Source: Paraspadella gotoi
Lineage: Eukaryota > Chaetognatha
DNA length: 64,000 bases
NCBI GenBank assembly: GCA_051294375.1
Contig: CM119263.1
Coordinates: 2,917,573-2,981,572, forward strand
Reading direction: 5' to 3'
How positions within the stretch are numbered: position 1 is the first letter of the stretch; each line of letters opens with the position of its first letter. Under the pieces are notes generated by a model. The model was not told the origin of the DNA and made no database searches. It worked only from the letters and a program-made list of their open reading frames with translations. The translations under genes were made by a program, and so were the position numbers. Shown piece after piece: positions 35,191 through 64,000 of the stretch.

Positions 35191-35864
35191 CCATTTTTCC
35201 TCTCGCTCGCCCACACGAGAGCAAGACGAAGAAGAGGAAGAGGATCGAACCCGAGAAAGGTTCGATGTTCGATTCGAACCAAAAGAAAAAAAAAGAAAAT
35301 CCTTTTTTTCCTTTTTTATTTAACGTCAAATCCGAGATCTTTCAAAAAAAAAAAAAAAAACATACCGAGGAGCAAAAAATTCACTTTGTTCCATTTTCCC
35401 TCGAAAAGAGAGAGAGAGAGAGAGAGAAAAGGCGGACGGCAGGTTTTTTCGCGACCGGGAGATTTTAAAGGTAACGAAACTGATAATAAAAAAATGTCAA
35501 GATGCGAAACAGATCCACAACTAACAAGAGGAACATTTTCGGCTCCAAAAAAAAAAAAAAGGGAAAATAATCGAAGAGATTAATAAAGAAACAAAAGAAA
35601 TAAACCCGAACTGAGTTTGCCAATATTTCGCGATCGATTTTCCTCTCAGCTTTTTTATTTCGCTCTCTTTTTTTCTTTTTTTTTTCTTCATTCGCCGGCC
35701 TCGGCTTTTCGCGCTCAGTCATCGCTTCTCTGCATTAAACTCGGATCGCGTCTTTATTTCTTTTTTTTTCCTCGCGACGAAGACCTTACTTTACCTTACC
35801 TCTTTATTTTTTCGATTTTCTTGGCGCAGAATCGGTTCACGAGATTATTTGACTCGGTTCTCGG

Positions 35865-35912
35865 TGACGTCATCGCTCCTCCCGTGACGTAATATTTCTC
35901 CCTGTGACGTCA
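35865..35912 (+). promoter_or_regulatory. Three CRE-like sites (TGACGTMA) upstream of MYO1D
   Basis: TGACGTCA at 35865-35872, TGACGTAA at 35885-35892 and TGACGTCA at 35905-35912 lie seven bases or more before the ATG at 35919, with start-to-start spacing of exactly 20 bases. TGACGTCA is the binding site of CREB/ATF bZIP factors. A fourth TGACGTCA is in intron 1 (36589-36596). The sites may lie in the promoter or in the 5' UTR, depending on where transcription starts. Confidence 0.6.
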
Positions 35913-35918
35913 TTTTCG

Positions 35919-49390
<13,472 letters not shown>

Positions 49391-49508
49391 CGCGTCGGCG
49401 CCGCCTTTTTTTTCCCTGAAGAGGATTCGGTCGTCGACGTCGAAGAGAAAGAATTTTTCCTCTAGTATTTTCTATTTTTCGATTCGCAATAACAGTCGTC
49501 AAAGTTAA

Positions 49509-49514
49509 AATAAA
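49509..49514 (+). promoter_or_regulatory. Polyadenylation signal of MYO1D (AATAAA)
   Basis: AATAAA 119 bases after the stop codon in exon 22. The same site is present in the duplicated copy at 58541-58546. Confidence 0.55.
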
Positions 49515-49763
49515 CTTTCGATCGGTTCACGATATCCGGCGACGTATAGGACTACTACTAGTCAATTTTCTAGTAATAATTACTAATTCAATATTTTCGA
49601 GCCACGTCGCTTACCGCAGTTGCTATAGACGTTAGTAAATTGTAATTCGAATCGTGCTTTATTTATACGTTTACTACAATTCCGTTTGGAAAAAAGGCGA
49701 GTTTTATTTTATAAATTGACTTCGTTTATAGCCAATTTCAATATTATTAACGCGTCACGCGAC

Positions 49764-49767
<4 letters not shown>

Positions 49768-49803
<36 letters not shown>

Positions 49804-49806
49804 CTC
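49768..49806 (+). repeat. (CT)n microsatellite, short allele
   Basis: About 35 bases of CT; the same site in copy 2 (58797-58897) is about 100 bases long. Confidence 0.9.
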
Positions 49807-50380
49807 TCTTCATTTTTATTTTTTCTATCTCGGTCTTTCGCGATTGTGACGGAACCATTTTTGTACTCCCCTCTCGGTTTGAATTAAATCATGTTCGCCC
49901 TTTGAAAACGTTTTTAATTTCAAAATGTTGCTATTTAATTTTTATCCAATTAGCTTCTTGTTCTTTTGTCGCCTTTAAAAACCTTTCCTTTAACTGCAGC
50001 GCCCCTACGAAATTCGACAAAAGGCTCCCTAAGGCTAAGGCTCAGGAAACTAAATAGATGGTTAATTAATTTTGCAAAAAAAAAGCTTTATTGACTTAAA
50101 GAAATAATTGTGAGTTAAGATTCTCTAGAAAGATGACAGAATGAGTTTTTGAAAAGTGAGTCGGCTTCTACTGGTGAAATTAATCCTAATTTTTTTGACG
50201 ACGACGTCGTCTTTGGTTGAGTACTTAAACAATAAACAAAAGCCTAACGCGTCTCTTCATCCTGGCGCTCGTTCGTCGACGTCACGCACGTCGCGCAACG
50301 AATCCGAACGCCTTTTGTTCGCCCCCGTCACATCGTTCCGCTTTTTTCCGCCAGAGGTCGCGGCGGCGTCGTAGGAGGAG

Positions 50381-50390
50381 GTCACGTGAC
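50381..50390. promoter_or_regulatory. Palindromic E-box GTCACGTGAC in a GC-rich block
   Basis: Lies about 1 kb after the MYO1D stop in a CpG-rich stretch (50250-50430) that could be the promoter of a downstream gene. Repeated in copy 2 at 59466-59475. Confidence 0.35.
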
Positions 50391-50925
50391 GAAGAGTCGA
50401 CTTTTCGGAGGACAACGCGCGTCTGGGAATGAAAGGAGGGGAGAGAGAAGGTTGGGAGGAGAGAGAAGTCTTAGAAAATATAACTTATATTATATTCAAA
50501 AAGGAACGAAGTACGTAATATAAACAAATCCCACACAAGATCGAAAGCTTATTCGTAAATCCTACCCGATTTGTTCGTGAGAAGCGAATCGTCTGATCCC
50601 TCGCCCTTCGCCTGATTCTCCTTCCCGTTCCCTCTCGTTTTCGCCTACGGGGCCCCGACCGAGCATTCCGGCGACGCGCCGCGCCGACCGGGCCGAATAG
50701 AGGTCCGTTATTAGCGAATTTTTGGCTCGTTCTAAGTCTGTTTGCCCTGTAAGTTTAAAATAATGGAGAAAATACTTTGCTTTGATGTGAAACAAGATGC
50801 ACTATTAAATGTGACAACTGAAAATTATCACTAAAATCACTTTCATTCGTCATTAAAATTATCTTTGCTTTCACAATAACAACGACACCCGCAAAACAGC
50901 CCTCACCTCTTTTCGATTTCGTTGG

Positions 50926-51105
50926 CGACGTGGCAGCATCGGCGCGGCGCTGCGCTACTTGCCGTCCCGACGAAGGTGCCATCGGCGGCGCCAACGCGGC
51001 GTCAATGTGGGCGTGGCCCGTGGAGACGACTCGGCGTCCGGAGATGTGGCGCGGAGGAAGTCTCGAGGGGATGGAGGAGAGGGAACCTGAGGGTGGGGGG
51101 ATGGG
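50926..51105 (+). CDS. Candidate exon of an unidentified gene (copy 1)
   Basis: GC-rich open stretch with the frame DEGAIGGANAASMWAWPVET and SLEGMEEREPEGGGM, ending at a donor-like GG/GTAAGA. In copy 2 (60012-60195) the two versions differ by an in-frame triplet, which is compatible with coding. The minus strand is also open here (GHAHIDAALAPPMAPSSGRQ), so strand is uncertain. No family recognised. Confidence 0.3.
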
Positions 51106-51123
51106 TAAGATTTGGCCGAAAAA

Positions 51124-51129
51124 CAGAGA

Positions 51130-51160
<31 letters not shown>

Positions 51161-51250
51161 GAGAGAGAGAGAGAGAGAGAGAAAGAGAAAGAATGGGAGA
51201 GAGAGAGAAAGAGATTGAGAGAGAGAGAAAGAGATTGAGAGAGAAAAAGA
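51124..51250 (+). repeat. (GA)n microsatellite
   Basis: Interrupted GA run. The counterpart in copy 2 is at 60218-60366. Confidence 0.9.
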
Positions 51251-51658
51251 AAGAAGGAAAGAAAAAAATAAAAAAATAAAGAAAACATGAGAGAATAATG
51301 AAATATACATGAATAATATATAAATTATAAGCATTATGCTGAAAAGAAAGGACATTAGCAATCCCATTAATGCTTTTTGATAAGAAGACGCCTTGACTAA
51401 GGAAAGCCTTGAGAGCTGCTAATGTAACTTAATGGAAATTTCTCGCTCATTGCAAAAAGGTCACCTTTCTTTTTATAATCTTAATTGACTATGTAATTGA
51501 CGCCATGGCGTTTCCTTGACATTTTCTCGTGAAGTTTCGTCACAACACATAAAATAAAAAATCAAGTCTCTTCTTGAAATATTAATTTTTTTTTTCCGGC
51601 AGGTTTTCTCTTCCCGATTTTTTTATAGGCAGGGGAAAATGGAGGAGAGAACGGGGTC

Positions 51659-51771
<113 letters not shown>

Positions 51772-52610
51772 GTAAATGTCGCCCAACGCCTCGTAACGAA
51801 AGTAAAAGATTGTTGGCTCGCACCAAAACTGCAGTCGCACTCCGACACACAAAAAACGTCTCATCACACTCAAAACTCAAAGTTCGAACCTCGCGCCACG
51901 CTTCCTTCCTACACCCGTTAATTGTCGCTGATATCAATAATTTTAAAAATTTACAACTTTTAATTTGATAATGAATGTTAACGAAGAAAAGTTTTTAGAA
52001 ATTTTTTCATCGTTAGAATATATTAGAGATTTGACTGGTTCAATTTGGTACTAATTCTCAGCGATATTTCGCGACGTTCCCTGATTCTTCGCTCAAGTTT
52101 ATTCGATTATTTCGCCGATTTACCAAATCCCCCACACCTCTCGCCCAAACTTCTCACCGCTCACCGTAACTTCCTACCACTCACCAGTCTCACCCTCTCT
52201 CCTCACCACTCCCTCTAACTTCTCACCACTTANNNNNNNNNNNNNNNNNNNNNNNNNNNNNNNNNNNNNNNNNNNNNNNNNNNNNNNNNNNNNNNNNNNN
52301 NNNNNNNNNNNNNNNNNNNNNNNNNNNNNNNNNNNNNNNNNNNNNNNNNNNNNNNNNNNNNNNNNNNNNNNNNNNNNNNNNNNNNNNNNNNNNNNNNNNN
52401 NNNNNNNNNNNNNNNNNNNNNNNNNNNNNNNNNNNNNNNNNNNNNNNNNNNNNNNNNNNNNNNNNNNNNNNGAGGACGGCGACGACGATCACGACGACGA
52501 ATTCAATGTAGCAGACAATGACAGCGATGAAGCGAATGATGACGAAAACGGCGACAACGATGATCCGTTAAGATGGTAATGATGATTACGAAAAGAGAGA
52601 GATTTGTCAG

Positions 52611-58422
<5,812 letters not shown>

Positions 58423-58796
58423 CGCGTCGGCGCCGCCTTTTTTTTCCCTGAAGAGGATTCGGTCGTCGACGTCGAAGAGAAAGAATTTTTCCTCTAGTAT
58501 TTTCTATTTTTCGATTCGCAATAACAGTCGTCAAAGTTAAAATAAACTTTCGATCGGTTCACGATATCCGGCGACGTATAGGACTACTACTAGTCAATTT
58601 TCTAGTAATAATTACTAATTCAATATTTTCGAGCCACGTCGCTTACCGCAGTTGCTATAGACGTTAGTAAATTGTAATTCGAATCGTGCTTTATTTATAC
58701 GTTTACTACAATTCCGTTTGGAAAAAAGGCGAGTTTTATTTTATAAATTGACTTCGTTTATAGCCAATTTCAATATTATAACGCGTCACGCGACGG

Positions 58797-58808
58797 GCTC
58801 TCTCTCTC

Positions 58809-58897
<89 letters not shown>
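58797..58897 (+). repeat. (CT)n microsatellite, long allele
   Basis: Expanded version of the repeat at 49768-49806. Confidence 0.9.
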
Positions 58898-58899
<2 letters not shown>

Positions 58900-60211
58900 A
58901 TTTTTATTTTTTCTATCTCGGTCTTTCGCGATTGTGACGGAACCATTTTTGTACTCCCCTCTCGGTTTGAATTAAATCATGTTCGCCCTTTGAAAACGTT
59001 TTTAATTTCAAAATGTTGCTATTTAATTTTATCCAATTAGCTTCTTGTTCTTTTGTCGCCTTTAAAAACCTTTCCTTTAACTGCAGCGCCCCTACGAAAT
59101 TCGACAAAAGGCTCCCTAAGGCTAAGGCTCAGGAAACTAAATAGATGGTTAATTAATTTTGCAAAAAAAAGCTTTATTGACTTAAAGAAATAATTGTGAG
59201 TTAAGATTCTCTAGAAAGATGACAGAATGAGTTTTTGAAAAGTGAGTCGGCTTCTACTGGTGAAATTAATCCTAATTTTTTTGACGACGACGTCGTCTTT
59301 GGTGAGTACTTAAACAATAAACAAAAGCCTAACGCGTCTCTTCATCCTGGCGCTCGTTCGTCGACGTCACGCACGTCGCGCAACGAATCCGATCGCCTTT
59401 TGTTCGCCCCCGTCACATCGTTCCGCTTTTTTCCGCCAGAGGTCGCGGCGGCGTCGTAGAAGGAGGTCACGTGACGAAGAGTCGACTTTTCGGAGGACAA
59501 CGCGCGTCTGGGAATGAAAGGAGGGGAGAGAGAAGGTTGGGAGGAGAGAGAAGTCTTAGAAAATATAACTTATATTATATTCAAAAAAGGAACGAAGTAC
59601 GTAATATAAACAAATCCCACACAAGATCGAAAGCTTATTCGTAAATCCTACCCGATTTGTTCGTGAGAAGCGAATCGTCTGATCCCTCGCCCTTCGCCTG
59701 ATTCTCCTTCCCGTTCCCTCTCGTTTTCGCCTACGGGGCCCGACCGAGCATTCCGGCGACGCGCCGCGCCGACCGGGCCGAATAGAGTGTCCGTTATTAG
59801 CGAATTTTTGGCTCGTTCTAAGTCTGTTTGCCCTGTAAGTTTAAAATAATGGAGAAAATACTTTGCTTTGATGTGAAACAAGATGCACTATTAAATGTGA
59901 CAACTGAAAATTATCACTAAAATCACTTTCATTCGTCATTAAAATTATCTTTGCTTTCACAATAACAACGACACCCGCAAAACAGCCCTCACCTCTTTTC
60001 GATTTCGTTGGCGACGTGGCAGCATCGGCGCGGCGCTGCGCTACTTGCCGTCCCGACGAAGGTGCCATCGGCGGCGCCAACGCGGCGTCAATGTGGGCGT
60101 GGCCCGTGGAGACGACTCGGCGTCCGGAGATGCGTCGGCGCGGAGGAAGTCTCGAGGGGATGGAGGAGAGGGAACCTGAGGGTGGGGGGATGGGTAAGAT
60201 TTGGCCGAAAA

Positions 60212-60304
<93 letters not shown>

Positions 60305-60772
60305 AGAATGAGAGAGAGAGAGAAAAGAGATTGAGAGAGAGAGAAAAGATTGAGAGAGAAAAAGAAAGAAGGAAAGAAAAAAATAAAAAAATAAAGAAAC
60401 ATGAGAGAATAATGAAATATACATGAATAATATATAAATTATAAGCATTATGCTGAAAAGAAAGGACATTAGCAATCCCATTAATGCTTTTTGATAAGAA
60501 GACGCCTTGACTAAGGAAAGCCTTGAGAGCTGCTAATGTAACTTAATGGAAATTTCTCGCTCATTGGCAAAAAGGTCACCTTTCTTTTTATAATCTTAAT
60601 TGACTATGTAATTGACGCCATGGCGTTTCCTTGACATTTTCTCGTGAAGTTTCGTCACAACACATAAAATAAAAAATCAAGTCTCTTCTTGAAATATTAA
60701 TTTTTTTTTCCGGCAGGTTTTCTCTTCCCGATTTTTTTATAGGCAGGGGAAAATGGAGGAGAGAACGGGGTC

Positions 60773-60874
<102 letters not shown>

Positions 60875-61384
60875 GCGTAAATGTCCGCCAACGCCTCGTA
60901 ACGAAAGTAAAAGATTGTTGGCTCGCACCAAAACTGCAGTCGCACTCCGACACACAAAAAACGTCTCATCACACTCAAAACTCAAAGTTCGAACTCGCGC
61001 CACGCTTCCTTCCTACACCCGTTAATTGTCGCTGATATCAATAATTTTTAAAAATTTACAACTTTTAATTTGATAATGAATGTTAACGAAGAAAAGTTTT
61101 TAGAAATTTTTTCATCGTTAGAATATATTAGAGATTTGACTGGTTTCATTTGGTACTAATTCTCAGCGATATTTCGCGACGTTCCCTGATTCTTCGCTCA
61201 AGTTTATTCGATTATTTCGCCGATTTACCAAATCCCCCACACCTCTCGCCCAAACTTCTCACCGCTCACCGTAACTTCCTACCACTCACCAGTCTCACCC
61301 TCTCTCCTCACCACTCCCTCTAACTTCTCACCACTTATTCCATACTTCCCACCGCCCCCCCCCTCACCTCTCACGGTCCCGTCA

Positions 61385-61445
61385 CTCCTTAGTAGGGTGG
61401 ATGATGGAAAATGTAGCAGGGCCTCGCTATCGAGCCAGAACGACG
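61385..61445 (-). repeat. Single unit of the GGTGGATGACGG dispersed motif
   Basis: TAGTAGGGTGGATGATGGAA followed by CTATCGAGCCAGAACG, as in the units at 8225-8460. Confidence 0.65.
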
Positions 61446-61543
61446 CCCCCCCCGCCCCCCCCTTCGCCGCGAAACCCCGCGACTTCGTCGTTAAATCTCA
61501 TTCTTCGCTGTGTGACGTCGCAATATTGAAACTCATTTTTTAG

Positions 61544-61691
61544 CCGAGAAGCCCTCCCTGGCGACGGGGACGGACGATAACGACGGCGACGACGACGAAT
61601 TCAATGTAGAAGACAATGACAGCGATGAAGCGAATGATGACGAAAACGGCGACAACGATGATGACGACTGGGTTTTCGGCAAAGATCAAAG
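61544..61691 (+). CDS. Exon encoding an acidic Asp/Asn/Glu-rich stretch, gene not identified
   Basis: Acceptor TTTTTTAG at 61543, donor CAAAG/GTCAAT at 61692. The frame reads EKPSLATGTDDNDGDDDEF ... DDDDWVFGKDQR: about half acidic residues, ending in an aromatic-basic stretch. Phase at the end (two bases, AG) matches a continuation at 61935. Such acidic tracts occur in nuclear and chromatin proteins, but no family is assigned. A broken copy of the same stretch (52472-52564) lies at the end of tandem copy 1. Confidence 0.5.
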
Positions 61692-61728
61692 GTCAATCAT
61701 AATCGCAATGATAGAATAGAAAATGAAG

Positions 61729-61798
<70 letters not shown>

Positions 61799-61823
61799 NN
61801 NNNNNNNNNNNNNNNNNNNNNNN

Positions 61824-61858
<35 letters not shown>
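61729..61858 (+). repeat. (GA)n microsatellite with gap
   Basis: GA run interrupted by the gap 61799-61823, within the intron between the two exon candidates. Confidence 0.95.
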
Positions 61859-61859
<1 letters not shown>

Positions 61860-61934
61860 AACTGAGTAGACAGTTAAGATTTCCCGTCTCACTTTCTTCT
61901 TCCCCGGTTTCGCTCGTAAACATGACAACAAAAG

Positions 61935-62139
61935 AAAGTTTAAAGTGGAAGAAATATCGAGTGAAAGTGGAAAGAAAGAGAGAGACAGAGACATCGTTAA
62001 AAGGGATAAAAGTTTCTCTTTCAAGCCGCAGGTGTCTCGTAAAAGATTCAACCCAGAGTCAACTTTTTCTCGGCCGCGAGGACAACAAGAACGAGAACAA
62101 CGACAACAACGACAACAAAAACAACAACAACAACACTAA
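61935..62139 (+). CDS. Possible next exon of the acidic gene
   Basis: After an AG at 61933-61934 (poor pyrimidine tract) the frame continues from the previous exon as R-KFKVEEISSESGKKERDRD ... KSFSFKPQ. It then reaches either a donor CAG/GTGTCT at 62032 or a Gln-rich end with stop at 62139. The continuation in phase and the change from acidic to basic sequence argue for real coding; the weak acceptor argues against. Confidence 0.4.
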
Positions 62140-62277
62140 AAAACTTTGGTCTCGGATGAGGCCTTCGGGATCAAGGTTGGCCTTTGGATGGAACCTTACA
62201 AGTTGATGAATTAAAAATCCGGTACCTCGAGGCTTAAGAGAGACAAACTGGTACCAAGCAGTCAGAAAGTCCTTCTG

Positions 62278-62500
62278 TGACCAAGCACCAAGCACCAAGC
62301 ACTCAGCACCCAGCAGCGAAAGAGAAAATGCGTTGGATCCAAGGCGCGGAATAGAATCATTGGCAAAGAGGTCCTCGCTCCGGAGCCGCCCTGCATCCCC
62401 CAGCGCCAACTTGCATCTTCTTAGCGCCGTCTTTCTCCCCCCAGCGCCACCCTGCATCCCCTGGCGCCGTCCTACATCTCCCAGCAACGCCCTGCATCCC
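62278..62500 (+). repeat. Short C-rich tandem repeats
   Basis: A 7-base repeat (CCAAGCA) at 62280-62310, then irregular units of about 20-35 bases sharing CCCTGCATCCCCCAGCGCC at 62388-62508. Open frames through it are considered by-products. Confidence 0.7.
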
Positions 62501-62603
62501 CCGGCACCGCGCTGTGACGCGTCCCTAGCGTCAACTCGCGGTTTTTGTCCACGAGGCGTCGCTCGTTCATCAAGCGGCGCCCGAGGAGACTCCGTTGTTG
62601 TAG

Positions 62604-62620
62604 AGAGAGAGAAAGAGAGA

Positions 62621-62715
<95 letters not shown>

Positions 62716-62765
62716 AAGACATTCAGACAGAGAGAGTGAGAGAGACACACACACAGAGAGAGACA
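62604..62765 (+). repeat. (GA)n microsatellite
   Basis: Long GA run ending in GACAGA and ACACAC variants. Confidence 0.95.
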
Positions 62766-62858
62766 GAGTTATCTACAATTATTTACAAATCGAACGAAAA
62801 CAAATTCGCCTCAACCAAATATTTCATCTCGATCAGTTTGTTTAACTCGTTTCTCTTC

Positions 62859-62891
62859 CTCCTCCTCCTCCTCCTCCTCCTCCTCCTCCTC
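62859..62891 (+). repeat. (CTC)n trinucleotide repeat
   Basis: About ten CTC units in T/C-rich DNA. Confidence 0.9.
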
Positions 62892-62899
62892 TTCTCCGC

Positions 62900-63309
62900 C
62901 CGGAATTGCCATCTATCTCCCCTTTTCCGGTCGCACACCGGCCACCCGCTTTCCGGCCATTTTTCACGCCGATAATTCTTCCTCCCAGTTTTCTCTCTCT
63001 TTTTATTTATTTTTTCTCGCTTCCAGAATCACAGGCTGTGAACGGGGGGGTGAGCCTTTGATGTTTTTCACCTCCACACAATAGCGTAGTTAAAGACTTG
63101 CGACGAATATATTTCTTTATCAGTTTTATTTTTATCTACTATTTTGTTTTTTTCTAATTTGTTTATTCAAAGTAAAAATGTTGTAATCTTCGTTGAATTA
63201 TTCTTAAATTTACTTAAACATCTCTTTATTTCTCCTTAATTTTTTTTTATTCCTTCACCAATCAATTAATTCATACATTCACTGGATCATTCATTTATTC
63301 ATTTAATTA

Positions 63310-63310
<1 letters not shown>
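62900..63310. other. AT-rich non-coding stretch
   Basis: No gene or repeat of note apart from short TTCATT units. Confidence 0.5.

Positions 63311-63312
<2 letters not shown>

Positions 63313-63362
<50 letters not shown>
63313..63362 (+). repeat. (CT)n microsatellite
   Basis: Pure CT run of about 50 bases. Confidence 0.95.
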
Positions 63363-63364
<2 letters not shown>

Positions 63365-63473
63365 CTCACCTCCTTCAAATGACGACCCATCTTCCCCCGA
63401 TTGGCTAATCGAAGAGGGCATGGAGGTGAGAGGAGGAGGAAGACTCAGTTGAGCCGATTGGGAAGAGAATTCC

Positions 63474-63646
63474 AGGTTGAGGGGCAGATTGATCACGTGA
63501 GGCTGACTAAATACCACGAACGTTCTCGGAGGGTGATGAAGGGGCGCGACGCTCGGGGCAAAGGCCGTCGGGGGCGCGGCCAGCCCAGCGGCGGGAGTGG
63601 GGCCGAAGAGAGAGCGGGTAGGGATTTCGCGATCGGGCGGACGAAG
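63474..63646 (+). CDS. Candidate exon, basic Arg/Gly-rich
   Basis: After TTCCAG the frame reads VEGQIDHVRLTKYHERSRRV ... GRRGRGQPSGGSGAEER ... DFAIGRTK and stops at a strong donor AAG/GTAAGT (63647). The RGRG stretch is typical of RNA-binding proteins but no domain is seen. The acceptor lacks a clear pyrimidine tract, so the left edge is uncertain. Confidence 0.35.
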
Positions 63647-63722
63647 GTAAGTTCGTGGGGAGGAGGAAGAGGAAGAGGAGATGGAGGGGGTGGGTCTCGA
63701 CGAAGAGGGAAGATGAGGATGA

Positions 63723-63917
63723 AGAGCACCTGGAGACGGCGTCGACGGCGACGATAGTTTCGAGGCGGCGTCGGAAGCGCCGATGGAGACGGAAGGCGGC
63801 GTCGTCGAATCGCCGGAAGTGACGCCGACGGACGCGGCGTCGTCTAGCGACGCGTTGGCGAATTTTCGAGAATTAAATTTGTTAGTCAGCGAACCTGGCG
63901 GGAGAAATGAGAATTAA
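63723..63917 (+). CDS. Candidate terminal exon, acidic Ser/Glu-rich
   Basis: Open frame of 64 codons reading GDGVDGDDSFEAASEAPMET ... DALANFRELNLLVSEPG and ending at TAA 63917. The composition is clearly protein-like. Its left boundary and its phase with the exon before are unresolved (an in-frame stop at 63720 and several AG choices). It may be the C-terminus of the acidic gene starting near 61544. Confidence 0.35.
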   Translation, partial: RAPGDGVDGDDSFEAASEAPMETEGGVVESPEVTPTDAASSSDALANFRELNLLVSEPGGRNEN

Positions 63918-63967
63918 ACGGAACGAATGAGACTCGATGGAAATGATTTAATTCAATTAATATGTTA

Positions 63968-64000
63968 ATAGATGTTAGATGATAGATGGATAGATAGATA
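63968..64000 (+). repeat. (GATA)n microsatellite, runs off the window
   Basis: GATAGATGGATAGATAGATA at the very end of the window. Confidence 0.85.

Noticed and set aside
63370-63426. Apparent small exon reading DDPSSPDWLIEEGME with a GTGAGA donor
   Set aside because: There is no AG acceptor between the CT repeat at 63313 and this stretch, and the intron to the next candidate exon would be under 50 bases.

Overview
The window is AT-rich nuclear DNA from an animal, most likely an invertebrate; the exact lineage cannot be fixed from the sequence. The evidence is three intron-rich plus-strand genes with short exons and U2-type introns, including a PLK4 orthologue (centriole duplication) and a class I myosin of the MYO1D type. 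Long (CT)n/(GA)n microsatellites occur throughout, with a tRNA-derived SINE and small foldback elements. No rRNA gene, functional tRNA gene or CRISPR array was seen.

Layout. Positions 1 to about 9,720 are a maze of repeats. An inverted repeat has arms at about 1-1,680 and 8,165-9,720, and direct repeats, an 18-base satellite-like array and assembly gaps lie inside it. Positions 9,720-23,100 are mostly non-coding: a few isolated exon-like ORFs, microsatellites, two foldback elements and a terminal-inverted-repeat element with internal tandem units. PLK4 lies at 23,944-27,727 (11 exons, 928 aa). A WW-domain protein of unknown function lies at 29,933-33,194 (6 exons, 563 aa). MYO1D lies at 35,919-49,390 (22 exons, 1,025 aa). 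Its start codon is preceded by three CRE-like sites spaced exactly 20 bases apart.

From 43,456 onward a block of about 9.1 kb is present twice, at 43,456-52,564 and 52,611-61,662. The second copy holds MYO1D exons 11-22 only. Nearly all its exons carry small insertions or deletions while the last exon is intact. This looks more like an uncollapsed haplotype or unpolished assembly duplication than a real gene copy, but a true tandem duplication is not excluded. After the duplication, 61,544-63,917 shows exon-like pieces of another gene that encodes a very acidic stretch and was not identified.

The three confident genes are independent loci on one strand. PLK4 and MYO1D are both conserved animal genes (centriole assembly; actin-based membrane motility and, in flies and vertebrates, left-right asymmetry), and nothing suggests co-regulation. 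Sequence quality is uneven. Indel-rich zones at about 1-3,400, 8,160-9,100 and 52,600-57,900 should not be read as coding without polishing.
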